15,530 bases of DNA from contig CAYLPT010000017.1 of the NCBI GenBank assembly GCA_964385645.1, forward strand, positions 1-15,530. Reading direction: 5' to 3'. The notes under the pieces were generated by a model. The model worked only from the letters and a program-made list of their open reading frames with translations, had not been told where the DNA came from and ran no database searches. The DNA is from CAYLPT01 sp964385645. Its GTDB lineage: Bacteria; Armatimonadota; Hebobacteria; Hebobacterales; Hebobacteraceae. Position 1 is the first letter of the stretch. Each line of letters opens with the position of its first letter. Below are positions 1 to 7,711 of this stretch, in pieces. Position numbers and translations under genes: made by a program.

Positions 1-2
1 GG

Positions 3-431
3 ATCAGGCCGCGGGATGTGGTGGTGACGGGCGAGGGGGTGGTGGGGCAGGTGTACGCGGTGTCCCAGCAGACGGCGCGGGTGCTGCCCATCAGCGACCC
101 GGCCAGCGGGGTTGCGGTGCGGGTGCAGCGGTCAAGGGAGACGGGGGTCCTCAAGGGCGTCGGCGACTGGCAGTGCGAGCTGCGCTATCTGGCGCCAGAG
201 GCCGAGGTGCAGCCGGGCGATCGCCTGCTCACCGCGGGCACCGGCGGCGTGTTCCCCAGGGGGCTGCACGTGGGGGTGGTGACCCAGGTGAGGGAGGATC
301 CGCGGACGCCGGGCAAGGTCGCCGCGGTGAAGCTGGCGGCCGACCTGCGCAATCTCGAGGAGGTGCTCGTGCTGCGGGCCGCCGACTGGCAGGAAGGGGG
401 GAGCAGTGTTCCACATCGCGACGCCAGATGA
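3..431 (+). CDS. mreC: Rod shape-determining protein MreC, C-terminal part (5' end outside window)
   Basis: The reading frame is open from the window edge, so only about the last 142 residues are present. MreC is a periplasmic, membrane-anchored scaffold of the elongasome that links MreB to the peptidoglycan synthases. The visible part matches the family's beta-rich C-terminal domain: a VVTGEGVVGQV segment, then an ARVLPISDP segment, a GDRLLTAGTGGVFPRGL loop, and a final LEEVLVL strand. The GTG at 18 is internal to the domain and should not be taken as the start. The last 26 bp overlap the next gene, suggesting translational coupling. The usual partner mreD does not follow. Identification is by recognition of family motifs. 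Confidence 0.85.
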   Translation: MRPRDVVVTGEGVVGQVYAVSQQTARVLPISDPASGVAVRVQRSRETGVLKGVGDWQCELRYLAPEAEVQPGDRLLTAGTGGVFPRGLHVGVVTQVREDPRTPGKVAAVKLAADLRNLEEVLVLRAADWQEGGSSVPHRDAR

Positions 432-1569
432 CATCAGGTCCGGTCGGATCACCGACGTCTACTTCCAGCGCACCGCCGCGCTCCTGCGGGAGAAGGGGCT
501 GAGCAAGCCGGTCCTCGCCGAGGTGCGCGCGACCTCGCTGCCGGCCGGCTACGGGTGGGCCGTCCTCGCGGGCGTGGAGGAGGTGGCCGAGCTGGCCAGG
601 GGGCTGCCCGCGAGCGTCCGCTGCCTGCCCGAGGGCACGGTGTTCCGCGCTGGCGAGCCGGTGCTCACAATCGAGGGGGACTACGCGGCATGGGCGGTGT
701 ACGAGACGCCGCTGCTGGGGCTGCTGTGCCAGGCCTCGGGAGTGGCGACGAAGGCGGCCCGATGTCGGATCGCGGCGGGCGAGCGGACGCTCATCAGCTT
801 CGGGGCGCGCCGGATGCATCCCGCCCTTGCCCCCATGATCGAGCGCAGCGCCTACCTCGGGGGATGTGACGGCGTCGCGGTGGTGGCGAGCGCGGAGCTG
901 CTGGGGATCGAGCCCAGCGGGACCATGCCGCACGCGCTAGTGCTGGTGGTGGGCGGCGCGACGGAGGCGCTCCAGCTCTACCACGAGGCGATGCCGGCCG
1001 GCGTGCCGCGGGTGTGCCTGGTTGACACGCTCTGTGATGAGAAGGCCGAGGCCCTGGCCGCCGCCGAGGCCCTTGGCGAGCAGCTCGACGCGGTCCGGCT
1101 CGACACCCCGGGCTCCCGCCGCGGGGACATGGCCGCCATCCTCGAGGAGGTGCGCTGGGAGCTCGACCTGCGCGGGCACCGGCACGTACGCCTGATAGTC
1201 TCCGGCGGCCTGGATGAGGCGGAAATCCTGCGGCTCAACGCCTACGCCGACGGCTATGGGGTGGGAACCGCCATCAGCAACGCGCCGGTCATCAACTTCG
1301 CCCTCGACATCGTCGAGGTCGCCGGCGAGCCGCGCACCAAGCGCGGCAAGATGTCTGGGCGCAAGTCGCTGCTGCAGTGTGGGGCCTGCGGGGCGCGCAG
1401 GGTCGCGCCCGCGAGCGCACCTGCCCGCTGCGGCTGCGGGGCGGAGACGGAGGACCTGCTGAAGCCCCTCACCGAGCGCGGCGAGCTGGTCGCCGAGCTG
1501 CCGCCGGCGGCGCGCCTCCGAGAGTATGTGCTCGCGCAGCTCGCGGCCCTGAGCCTGGGCGACGCCTGA
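406..1569 (+). CDS. pncB: Nicotinate phosphoribosyltransferase, Thermoplasma-type with C-terminal zinc site
   Basis: It joins nicotinate and PRPP to give nicotinate mononucleotide, the entry step of NAD salvage in the cytoplasm. The 387-residue length fits the short archaeal/bacterial type. Visible motifs are the N-terminal MFHIATPDDI...GRITDVYF start, FGARRMHP at 132-139, RLDTPGSRRG at 231-240, the phosphate-binding VSGGLDE at 265-271 and YGVGTAI at 284-290. A C-terminal zinc knuckle has Cys325, Cys328, Cys342 and Cys344, as known in the Thermoplasma enzyme. The GTG start at 406 is chosen because a strong purine-rich site (aggaaggggggag) lies just upstream and the N-terminus aligns with the family. 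It overlaps mreC by 26 bp and abuts the stop codon of the convergent downstream gene. NadC is a related alternative, but the zinc site and motifs favour this call. Confidence 0.88.
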   Translation: MFHIATPDDIRSGRITDVYFQRTAALLREKGLSKPVLAEVRATSLPAGYGWAVLAGVEEVAELARGLPASVRCLPEGTVFRAGEPVLTIEGDYAAWAVYETPLLGLLCQASGVATKAARCRIAAGERTLISFGARRMHPALAPMIERSAYLGGCDGVAVVASAELLGIEPSGTMPHALVLVVGGATEALQLYHEAMPAGVPRVCLVDTLCDEKAEALAAAEALGEQLDAVRLDTPGSRRGDMAAILEEVRWELDLRGHRHVRLIVSGGLDEAEILRLNAYADGYGVGTAISNAPVINFALDIVEVAGEPRTKRGKMSGRKSLLQCGACGARRVAPASAPARCGCGAETEDLLKPLTERGELVAELPPAARLREYVLAQLAALSLGDA

Positions 1570-2265
1570 TCAGGGCCCGTAGAGGATCAGAAAGCCCCGC
1601 TCCCGGTCGGCCGAGGGGCTGACGATGACCTCGCCCACGTGGGGCCGGCCATCCCGAAGGCGCACCTCGTAGCTGACCCTGAGCCCCTCGCCATCGGGCA
1701 GCTCCTCGGGCTCGCCGATGGCGACGATGCGGGCCGGCGGGTTGGCGCGGTAGTGGCTGGCGAGCCGGTGGGCCGCCTGCGCGACGCTCCCATAGCGGTC
1801 CACGAGGCCCGGGCAGTAGGAGGCGGCGTGCGTGTGTCTGCCCTCGATCAGCGCCTGCCAGAAGAGCCGGACGGCCTCCTGCGGCGAGGAGGCGACGGGA
1901 GGGGGAGGCTCTGGGCGCAGCGCCAGGGCGGCGAGGACGGTGCCTGCCACCACCATCAACCCCAGCAGCCCGTAGGCGACCGCGCGCGCCCAGGGCCGAC
2001 GCCGCTGGGCGGCGCGCGCGGCCCGCTGCTCGACGCGGATGCGGTCTATCGCCTCCGAGATGTCCTCGCGGGCGCGCCGGTGGGCCTGCTCGCGCTGGCG
2101 GAGGAAGCGCCGCCGCGCCTCGTCGCGCTCCTGGTCGCCTTCCTCGGCCGGCTCCGCGGGCCCCTGGCCGCGCGCGGCGCGGCGCTTCTGGCGCCGCTCC
2201 AGCTCGCGCATGGCCTCCTCGAGCCCGCCGGAGCCCTCCCCGTCGAGATCAATGCGTCCCGGCAT
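1570..2265 (-). CDS. Single-pass membrane protein of unknown function with extracytoplasmic NTF2-like-looking domain
   Basis: This 231-residue protein is not assigned to a named family. The first 90 residues are highly charged, rich in Arg, Glu and Ala, and likely form helical coiled coil on the cytoplasmic side. One hydrophobic segment at about 95-115 (AVAYGLLGLMVVAGTVLAAL) is followed by a Pro-rich linker. The C-terminal part, about 120-231, begins SSPQEAVRLFWQALIEGRHTHAASYC and ends in alternating beta-like strands. That pattern is typical of small NTF2-like or DUF4878-like accessory domains outside the membrane; this fold is an inference. The ATG at 2265 has GGAG-type purines upstream. 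Its stop codon directly abuts that of pncB, the two stops together forming TGATCA, so the genes converge with no spacer. The 5' side faces the tRNA-Arg promoter region. Confidence 0.7.
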   Translation of the reverse strand: MPGRIDLDGEGSGGLEEAMRELERRQKRRAARGQGPAEPAEEGDQERDEARRRFLRQREQAHRRAREDISEAIDRIRVEQRAARAAQRRRPWARAVAYGLLGLMVVAGTVLAALALRPEPPPPVASSPQEAVRLFWQALIEGRHTHAASYCPGLVDRYGSVAQAAHRLASHYRANPPARIVAIGEPEELPDGEGLRVSYEVRLRDGRPHVGEVIVSPSADRERGFLILYGP

Positions 2266-2324
2266 CCACGCGCTCCGCCCCCCCGGGGGGCTCTTCTGCG
2301 GGGCCGGCGTCTCTCCTGCCTCGC

Positions 2325-2353
2325 TTGACGCCAGCCGAAGCGCCTGCTAGACT
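2325..2353 (+). promoter_or_regulatory. Sigma70-type promoter for tRNA-Arg (and possibly pth)
   Basis: TTGACG at 2325-2330 and TAGACT at 2348-2353 are separated by 17 bp. A start near 2360 would lie about 25 nt before the mature tRNA end. The spacing and both hexamers are close to the vegetative consensus. This stands out in a sequence this rich in G and C. Confidence 0.65.
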
Positions 2354-2385
2354 CAGGGCGGCCGGCCCGGCGCGGCCTCCTGTGC

Positions 2386-2462
2386 GCCCCCGTAGCTCAG
2401 GCGGATAGAGCAGGGCCCTCCTAAGGCCCGTGTCGCGCGTTCGAGTCGCGCCGGGGGCCCCA
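2386..2462 (+). tRNA. tRNA-Arg, anticodon CCT, with encoded CCA
   Basis: A complete cloverleaf can be drawn by hand. The acceptor arms GCCCCCG (2386-2392) and CGGGGGC (2452-2458) pair fully. The D-arm is built on GCTC and GAGC, and the anticodon stem is GGGCC/GGCCC with loop CTCCTAA (anticodon CCT at 2420-2422). The T-arm is GCGCG/CGCGC around TTCGAGT. The discriminator is C2459 and CCA is encoded at 2460-2462. It reads AGG codons. A promoter lies just upstream, and pth follows after 94 bp, so the two may be cotranscribed. Confidence 0.95.
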
Positions 2463-2556
2463 GCCGCGCACCCTCGCCGCTCAGGAGGTCCGGCCGCGCC
2501 GCCCGCCGAAGCTGTGGCGTCGCCATGGCGCCCATCCCAACCCCCGAGGAGCAGCC

Positions 2557-3114
2557 GTGAAGGTCATCGTCGGCCTGGGCAACCCCGGCCTGACCTACCG
2601 CAAGACTCGCCACAACCTCGGCCACATGGTCGTGGGCCGGCTGGCGCGGGAGAGGGGGATCGGCTTCCGCCGGGGGCGATTCGAGTGCACCCAGGGCGAG
2701 GGGACCATCGGCGAGGAGCGGGTTCTCCTGGTGCGGCCCCAGACCTTCATGAACCGCAGCGGCGCCTGCGTCGCCCCGCTGATGCGCCACCTCGGGCTGC
2801 CTCCCTCCGACCTGCTCGTCATCTGCGACGACGTGAACCTCGAGCTGGGTCGGCTACGGCTCCGGCGCTCCGGCAGCGCGGGCGGCCACAAGGGACTCGG
2901 CTCCATCATCCAGCGGCTGGGCTCGGACGAGTTCGCCCGGCTACGGCTCGGCGTGGGCCGGCCGCCGGGTGACCCGGACCTGGTGGACCATGTGCTCAGC
3001 TCGTTCCGGCGCTCCGAGTGGCCTTTGGTGGAGGAGCTGCTAGCGCGCGCTGCGCAGGCCGCCGAGACGTGGGTGTGCCACGGGGCCGAGGAAGCGATGA
3101 ATCGCTTCAACTGA
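2557..3114 (+). CDS. pth: Peptidyl-tRNA hydrolase
   Basis: Pth cleaves the ester bond of peptidyl-tRNAs released from stalled ribosomes and so recycles tRNA in the cytoplasm. The 185-residue length is normal. Family residues are all present: GLGNPG with Asn9, the catalytic His19 in TRHNLG, TFMNRSG with Met65 and Asn66, ICDDVNL with Asp92, and SAGGHKGLGS at 107-115. The last motif carries Lys where E. coli has Asn114, a common bacterial variant. The start is GTG at 2557, with a GAGGAG site about 8 nt upstream and the typical KVIVGLGNPG N-terminus. No promoter of its own was seen. It may be read from the tRNA-Arg promoter, which would place a tRNA and a tRNA-recycling enzyme in one transcript. 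Confidence 0.95.
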   Translation: MKVIVGLGNPGLTYRKTRHNLGHMVVGRLARERGIGFRRGRFECTQGEGTIGEERVLLVRPQTFMNRSGACVAPLMRHLGLPPSDLLVICDDVNLELGRLRLRRSGSAGGHKGLGSIIQRLGSDEFARLRLGVGRPPGDPDLVDHVLSSFRRSEWPLVEELLARAAQAAETWVCHGAEEAMNRFN

Positions 3115-3129
3115 CGGGGCGGGCCCGCG

Positions 3130-3158
3130 TTGACAAGCGCCCAAGGCTCGGCCATAAT
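3130..3158 (+). promoter_or_regulatory. Strong sigma70-type promoter for the aminotransferase-serA gene run
   Basis: A perfect -35 TTGACA at 3130-3135 and a near-consensus -10 CATAAT at 3153-3158 have the ideal 17-bp spacer. The expected start near 3165 leaves a leader of about 40 nt before the GTG at 3206. It is the only promoter I can see for the tight gene run 3206-8880. Confidence 0.75.
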
Positions 3159-3205
3159 GGGCTGCCCATGCCGCCTGGGGCGACATCCTGTGGAGGTGAG
3201 GATCC

Positions 3206-4354
3206 GTGGAGGAGAAGCAGTTGCTGATGATCCCTGGCCCGACGCCGGTGCCGCCCTCGGTGCTGTTGGCTGGCGCCAAGCCGATGATCAACCACCGGGG
3301 CCCGGAGTTCGCCGCGCTGCTCGCGGAGGCGACCGTGGGGCTCAAGCGCATCTTCAAGACCGAGCATGAGGTCTTCATCCTCACCGGCTCCGGCACCGGC
3401 GGCCTGGAGGCGGCGATCGTCAACACGCTCTCGCCGGGAGACCTCGCCCTGTCGGTGAGCATCGGGGTGTTCGGCGATCGCTTCGCCAGCATCGCGAAGG
3501 CCTTCGGCGTTCGCGTGGAGACGCTCGACTTCGCGTGGGGCGCCGGGGCCGACCCCGGCAGGATTCGGGAGCGGCTGGCGGCCGACTCGGGCAAGCAGAT
3601 CAAGGCCGTGCTCATCACCCAGAATGAGACCTCGACCGGGGCCGCCAATGACCTGGCGGCGATCGGCCCGGTCGTGCGCGAGCACGGCGCGCTGCTCCTC
3701 GTGGATGGCATCAGCTCGCTGCTCGCCATGGACTGCCAGATGGACGCCTGGGGCCTGGATGTAGTGGTGGCGGGGTCGCAGAAGGCCTTCATGATCCCGC
3801 CCGGGCTGTGCTTCGTCGGGGTGAGCGACCGCGCCTGGGCGGCCATGGAGCAGGCGACGATCCCGCGCTTCTACTGGGACTTCAGGGCCGCGAAGGACTA
3901 CCTGGAGCGGGGGCAGACGCCGTGGACGCCGGCCGTCCCGCAGGTCTTCCAGCTCGTGGAGGCGATCCGCATCCTCGAGAGGGAGGGTCTGGAGGCCTGC
4001 TTCGCGCGGCACGCGCGCCTCGCCCGGGCGGTGCGGGCCGGCGTGCAGGCCCTGGGGCTGGAGCTGTTCGCGCAGCCCAGGCATGCCAGCAACGCGGTGA
4101 CCTCGGTGCGCGCGCCCAAGGGCGTCGCGGTGGCCGACCTGCGCAAGCTCCTGCGCACGAAGTACGGGGTCGTGCTGGCAGGCGGACAGGGGCGGATCAA
4201 GGACGACATCTTCCGCATCGGCCACCTGGGGTATGTGTCGGAGTCGGACATCATCGCCACGCTCGGCGCGCTTGGCCTGGCGCTCAGGGAGCTGGGGTTC
4301 GAGGCTGACAGCTCGGCAGGCGCGGCGGCGGCGATCGCGGCGCTGAGAGGATGA
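3206..4354 (+). CDS. Class V PLP aminotransferase (alanine/serine-glyoxylate type), likely phosphoserine-forming
   Basis: This is a 382-residue fold-type I, class V PLP enzyme of the serine-pyruvate / alanine-glyoxylate aminotransferase group. Some members are old-annotated as soluble hydrogenase 42 kDa subunit. The N-terminus LLMIPGPTPVP and the INHRGPEF segment are typical. LTGSGTGGLEAA near 60 binds the cofactor phosphate, LLLVDGISS supplies the pyridine-contacting Asp, and GSQKAFMIPPG holds the Schiff-base lysine, Lys193. The GTG start is set by GGAGG at 3192-3196, 9 nt upstream. Its stop overlaps the serA start (ATGA), indicating coupling. In lineages lacking SerC, such enzymes paired with SerA are thought to transaminate phosphohydroxypyruvate. 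That role here is inferred from context; glyoxylate or alanine could be the true substrates. Confidence 0.85.
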   Translation: MEEKQLLMIPGPTPVPPSVLLAGAKPMINHRGPEFAALLAEATVGLKRIFKTEHEVFILTGSGTGGLEAAIVNTLSPGDLALSVSIGVFGDRFASIAKAFGVRVETLDFAWGAGADPGRIRERLAADSGKQIKAVLITQNETSTGAANDLAAIGPVVREHGALLLVDGISSLLAMDCQMDAWGLDVVVAGSQKAFMIPPGLCFVGVSDRAWAAMEQATIPRFYWDFRAAKDYLERGQTPWTPAVPQVFQLVEAIRILEREGLEACFARHARLARAVRAGVQALGLELFAQPRHASNAVTSVRAPKGVAVADLRKLLRTKYGVVLAGGQGRIKDDIFRIGHLGYVSESDIIATLGALGLALRELGFEADSSAGAAAAIAALRG

Positions 4355-5961
4355 GCGTGGCGCTCGCGCCCAAGTGGCGGGTGCTGGTTAGCGATCAGCT
4401 CGCGGAGGAGGGGCTTGCCCCTCTGCGGGCCGACCCGCGGGTCGAGCTGGTGCTCAAGCCCGGCTTGCCGCCGGAGGAGCTGAAGCGGGAGATCGCCCAC
4501 GCGCACGCCCTCCTGGTCCGGAGCGCGACGAAGGTGACGGCCGACCTGATCGAGGCCGCCGGAGACCTGATGGTTATCGGGCGGGCCGGCGTCGGCGTTG
4601 ACAACGTGGACGTCGAGGCGGCGACCCGCCGCGGCATCGTGGTCTGCAACTCGCCGGAGGGCAACACGGTCGCCGCCGCCGAGCACACGATGGCGATGAT
4701 GCTGGCGGTCGCGCGCAGCATCCCCGCGGCCAACGCCTCCGTGGTCGCCGGGGAGTGGAAGCGGGGCAAGTTCGTTGGCGTCGAGCTGCTGAACAAGGCG
4801 CTGGGCATCGTCGGGCTCGGCAAGATCGGCAGCGAGGTGGCGCTGCGGGCCAGCGCCTTCGGAATGCGGGTCCTGGGCCACGATCCGTTCATCTCGGCCG
4901 ACCACGCGGCGCGCCTGGGCGTGGAGGTGGTGAGCCTCGAGGAGCTGGTGGCACAGGCGGACTTTGTGACCTTCCACGTTCCCCTCAACCGGGACACGTG
5001 GCACCTGCTGAACGCCGACCTGCTGGCGCGCGCGAAGCCGGGGGTGCGGGTCATCAACTGCTCCCGGGGCGGGATCGTGGACGAGGCCGCCCTCGCCGAA
5101 GCCCTGCGGTCCGGTCGCGTCGCCGGCGCAGGCCTCGACGTGTTCGAGAAGGAGCCGCCCACCGACAGCCCGCTGATCGGGCTTGAGCGAGTAGTGCTCA
5201 CCCCCCACCTGGGGGCCTCGACCGAGGAGGCGCAGCTCAAGGTGGCGCTGGACGTCGCACAGCAGGTGATCGAGGTGCTCAGCGGCCGGCCAGCCAGGAG
5301 CGCCGTGAACCTGATCCCGATCAGCCCCGACACCATGCGGGCGCTCCAGCCCTACCTGCCGCTGGCGGAGAGCCTGGGGCGGCTCCAGGGGCAGCTCGCG
5401 AGCGCCCCGCTCTCGTCGGTGGAGCTCATCTACGCCGGGCAGCTCGCGGAGGAGGACTCTCGCCTGCTCACCCGCGCCTTCCTGAAGGGGCTGCTGGAGC
5501 CGGTGCTGGACGAGCCCGTGAACTTGGTCAACGCGGCCATGGTGGCCCAAGCGCGGGGGCTGCGGGTGGTGGAGTCTCGCTCCCGGGAGCAGGAGGACTA
5601 CGTCAGCCTGATCACCTCCCGCGTCAGCAGCGATGGGCAGGAGCGCGTCATCGGGGGCACGCTGTTCGGCCGCAGCGAGCCCCGCGTGGTGCGCATGGAC
5701 GACTACCGGGTGGACTTCCGGCCGGCGGGGCACATGCTGGTGTCCATGCACATTGACAAGCCGGGCATGATCGGCCGGGTCGGCACGATCCTGGGGGAGA
5801 ACAACATCAACATCGCCGGCATGCACGTGGGCCGGCGCGAGCCCCGGCCGGGCGGAGAGTCGGTCATGGTGCTCGCGCTTGACAACCCGGTCTCGCCGGC
5901 GGTCCTCGCACAACTGCTTGAGGTGGACGGGATCATGACCGCCACCACCGTCGAGCTGTAG
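4351..5961 (+). CDS. serA: D-3-phosphoglycerate dehydrogenase, long form with ACT domain
   Basis: SerA oxidises 3-phosphoglycerate to 3-phosphohydroxypyruvate with NAD, the first step of serine synthesis. At 536 residues it is the long form: substrate- and NAD-binding domains (about 1-320), an intervening ASB domain (about 330-455), and a C-terminal ACT domain (from about 463, HMLVSMHIDKPGMIGRVG) that usually senses serine. The Rossmann motif GLGKIG is at 155-160. The catalytic triad is visible as Arg239 (NCSRGGIVDE), Glu268 (FEKEPP) and His286 (PHLGAST). The ATG at 4351 overlaps the aminotransferase stop by 4 bp. Feedback inhibition by serine through the ACT domain is expected from the family but not shown by sequence. 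Confidence 0.96.
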   Translation: MSVALAPKWRVLVSDQLAEEGLAPLRADPRVELVLKPGLPPEELKREIAHAHALLVRSATKVTADLIEAAGDLMVIGRAGVGVDNVDVEAATRRGIVVCNSPEGNTVAAAEHTMAMMLAVARSIPAANASVVAGEWKRGKFVGVELLNKALGIVGLGKIGSEVALRASAFGMRVLGHDPFISADHAARLGVEVVSLEELVAQADFVTFHVPLNRDTWHLLNADLLARAKPGVRVINCSRGGIVDEAALAEALRSGRVAGAGLDVFEKEPPTDSPLIGLERVVLTPHLGASTEEAQLKVALDVAQQVIEVLSGRPARSAVNLIPISPDTMRALQPYLPLAESLGRLQGQLASAPLSSVELIYAGQLAEEDSRLLTRAFLKGLLEPVLDEPVNLVNAAMVAQARGLRVVESRSREQEDYVSLITSRVSSDGQERVIGGTLFGRSEPRVVRMDDYRVDFRPAGHMLVSMHIDKPGMIGRVGTILGENNINIAGMHVGRREPRPGGESVMVLALDNPVSPAVLAQLLEVDGIMTATTVEL

Positions 5962-5990
5962 CTCGGCGCCGATACCTCTGGGCAGCGCGG

Positions 5991-6761
5991 ATGAGGCTTC
6001 TGGTCACCAACGACGACGGCATCCACGCGCCGGGGCTGCTCGCGCTCCGGGTCGCGCTCGCGCCCCTCGGCGAGGTGGTGCTCGTCGCGCCCGAGCGGCC
6101 CCGCAGCGCCATGGGCCATGCGGTCACGCTGCACAAGCCGCTGCGCATCTGGCCCACGCGCCTGGCGGACGGCGCGGAGGGCTTCGCCATCAACGGCACC
6201 CCGGCCGACTGCGTCGCCCTCGGCACCAGCGAGCACCTCGGTCCCCTGCCCGACCTGGTGGTCTCCGGCATCAACCTCGGCCCGAACCTAGGGGTGGACA
6301 TGCTCTACTCCGGCACCGTGGCCGCCGCCATGGAGGCCGCCATCTGCGGGATCGCCGCCTTCGCCATCAGCATCGCCTCCTATGAGGCCGACGACTTCGG
6401 CCCGGCCGCCGACTTCGCGGCCCACCTCGCGGCCCTCATCGTGGCGCGGGGATTGCCTGCGGGCTCCTTCCTCAACGTCAACGTCCCCCCTGTGCCGGCC
6501 GACCAGATCACGGGGGTGGCATTCACACGCCAGGGCGCCGTCGCCTACAGCAATCGCATCGAGCGCCGAACCGACCCGCGGGGGCTGGACTACTACTGGT
6601 TCACGGGCGACCGCGTCGAGTGCGGCGGCCGCGCGGACAGCGACGCCGCCGCCATCGCCCAGAACAGGATCTCCATCACCCCCGTTCACACCGACCTCAC
6701 CGATGAGGCCGCCCTCGCCGAGCTGCGCAGATGGCCCCTCGCCTGGCCCGCGCGTCGGTGA
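5991..6761 (+). CDS. surE: 5'/3'-nucleotidase SurE
   Basis: SurE is a metal-dependent phosphatase acting on nucleoside 5'- and 3'-monophosphates, and in some species on short polyphosphate. The 256-residue length is typical. The metal ligands known for the family are present in order: Asp8 and Asp9 in LLVTNDDG, Ser39 in APERPRSAMGH, and Asn95 in VVSGINLGPN. FAINGTPADCV at 65-75 and YSGTVAAAMEA are also hallmark segments. The ATG at 5991 begins the canonical MRLLVTNDDG end and follows serA by 29 bp. The 3' end either overlaps the next gene by 31 bp or is followed by a 26-bp gap, depending on the start accepted for that gene. Confidence 0.95.
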   Translation: MRLLVTNDDGIHAPGLLALRVALAPLGEVVLVAPERPRSAMGHAVTLHKPLRIWPTRLADGAEGFAINGTPADCVALGTSEHLGPLPDLVVSGINLGPNLGVDMLYSGTVAAAMEAAICGIAAFAISIASYEADDFGPAADFAAHLAALIVARGLPAGSFLNVNVPPVPADQITGVAFTRQGAVAYSNRIERRTDPRGLDYYWFTGDRVECGGRADSDAAAIAQNRISITPVHTDLTDEAALAELRRWPLAWPARR

Positions 6762-6787
6762 ACCGATCGGCGCGGAAGGCCGCGGCC

Positions 6788-7711
6788 ATGGCGCAAGAGC
6801 ACTCCCCCGGCTACCTGCGCATGAGCGAGGAGGAGCTCGCCGGAGGCGCCGAGGCGCTGCGCGAGATGCTGCGGCGCTGCCGGCTCTGCCCGCGCAACTG
6901 CGAGGTGGACCGCCTCGCCGGCGAGCTCGGCGCCTGCCGCGTCGGCGCCGACCTGATGGTCTCCAGCTACGGGCCGCACTTCGGAGAGGAACGCCCGCTC
7001 GTCGGCCGCCAAGGCTCCGGCACGGTCTTCCTCACCTACTGCAACCTGCGCTGCATCTTCTGCCAGAACTACGAGATATCACATCTGGGCGAGGGTGAGG
7101 TGGTGGGCGCCCAGGTCGGGGCCCGCATCATGCTCTCGCTCCAGCAGCGCGGCTGCCACAACATCAACTGGGTGAGCCCCACCCACCAGACGCCGATGTT
7201 GGTGGAGGCGACGCGGATCGCGCGACAGGAGGGCCTCCGCGTGCCCATCGTCTACAACTGCGGGGGCTACGAGGCGGTGGAGACGCTGCGCCTGCTGGAC
7301 GGGATCGTGGACATCTACATGCCCGATGCCAAGTACGGCGACAACGAGGCCGGGCGCCGGCTCTCCGGCGCGCCCGACTACTGGGACCGCAACCGGGAGG
7401 CGCTAAGCGAGATGCACCGCCAGGTCGGCGATCTCACACTGGATGAGAGCGGTGTGGCGCTAAGGGGCTTGTTAGTGCGCCACCTCGTGCTCCCGAGCGA
7501 CATGGCGCGCACCGCCGCGGTCATGCGGTTTCTGAGTTCGCTAAGCACCAACACTTACGTGAACGTGATGGCGCAGTACCGCCCCGAGTACCGCGCGCGG
7601 GAGGCGGAGGAGATCGCGCGGCCCGTGACCCGCGAGGAGTACCGCCGCGCCGTGCAGGCCGCCTTGGACGCCGGTCTGAGCCGGCTCGACGAGCGGCGAC
7701 CGCTGCTGTGA
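6788..7711 (+). CDS. Radical SAM protein, PflA-like (PflX / COG1313 group)
   Basis: The 307-residue protein has the radical SAM cluster motif CX3CX2C at Cys85, Cys89 and Cys92 within LTYCNLRCIFCQNYEIS, which is characteristic of the COG1313 group related to pyruvate formate-lyase activating enzymes. A second set of cysteines, Cys31, Cys34, Cys38 and Cys50, precedes it and may bind another metal or cluster. WVSPTHQTPM and YMPDAKYGD are further conserved blocks of this group. The physiological substrate is not established, so no activating role is assigned. I prefer the ATG at 6788 with GGAAGG upstream over the in-frame ATG at 6731, which would overlap surE by 31 bp and add 19 atypical residues. 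The stop overlaps the next start. Confidence 0.85.
   Translation: MAQEHSPGYLRMSEEELAGGAEALREMLRRCRLCPRNCEVDRLAGELGACRVGADLMVSSYGPHFGEERPLVGRQGSGTVFLTYCNLRCIFCQNYEISHLGEGEVVGAQVGARIMLSLQQRGCHNINWVSPTHQTPMLVEATRIARQEGLRVPIVYNCGGYEAVETLRLLDGIVDIYMPDAKYGDNEAGRRLSGAPDYWDRNREALSEMHRQVGDLTLDESGVALRGLLVRHLVLPSDMARTAAVMRFLSSLSTNTYVNVMAQYRPEYRAREAEEIARPVTREEYRRAVQAALDAGLSRLDERRPLL

Noticed and set aside
229..933. 234-codon minus-strand frame opposite mreC and pncB
   Set aside because: Low-complexity Arg/Pro/Ala translation and no ribosome site; the plus strand encodes recognised proteins.
1639..2328. 229-codon plus-strand frame opposite the membrane-protein gene
   Set aside because: The minus-strand product has a credible transmembrane segment and domain layout; the plus-strand frame has none and runs into the tRNA-Arg promoter.
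3115..3129. Terminator after pth (GGGCGGGCCCGCG dyad)
   Set aside because: Only a short GC palindrome with no T-run, immediately before a promoter; not enough to call.
3107..4225. 372-codon minus-strand frame opposite the aminotransferase
   Set aside because: Shadow of a conserved PLP enzyme; no domain and odd His/Arg/Gly composition.
3898..5913. 671-codon minus-strand frame opposite serA and the aminotransferase
   Set aside because: Antisense frame of two well-supported genes; its translation is His/Asp/Arg/Pro-rich with no domain, as expected from the high-GC complementary strand.
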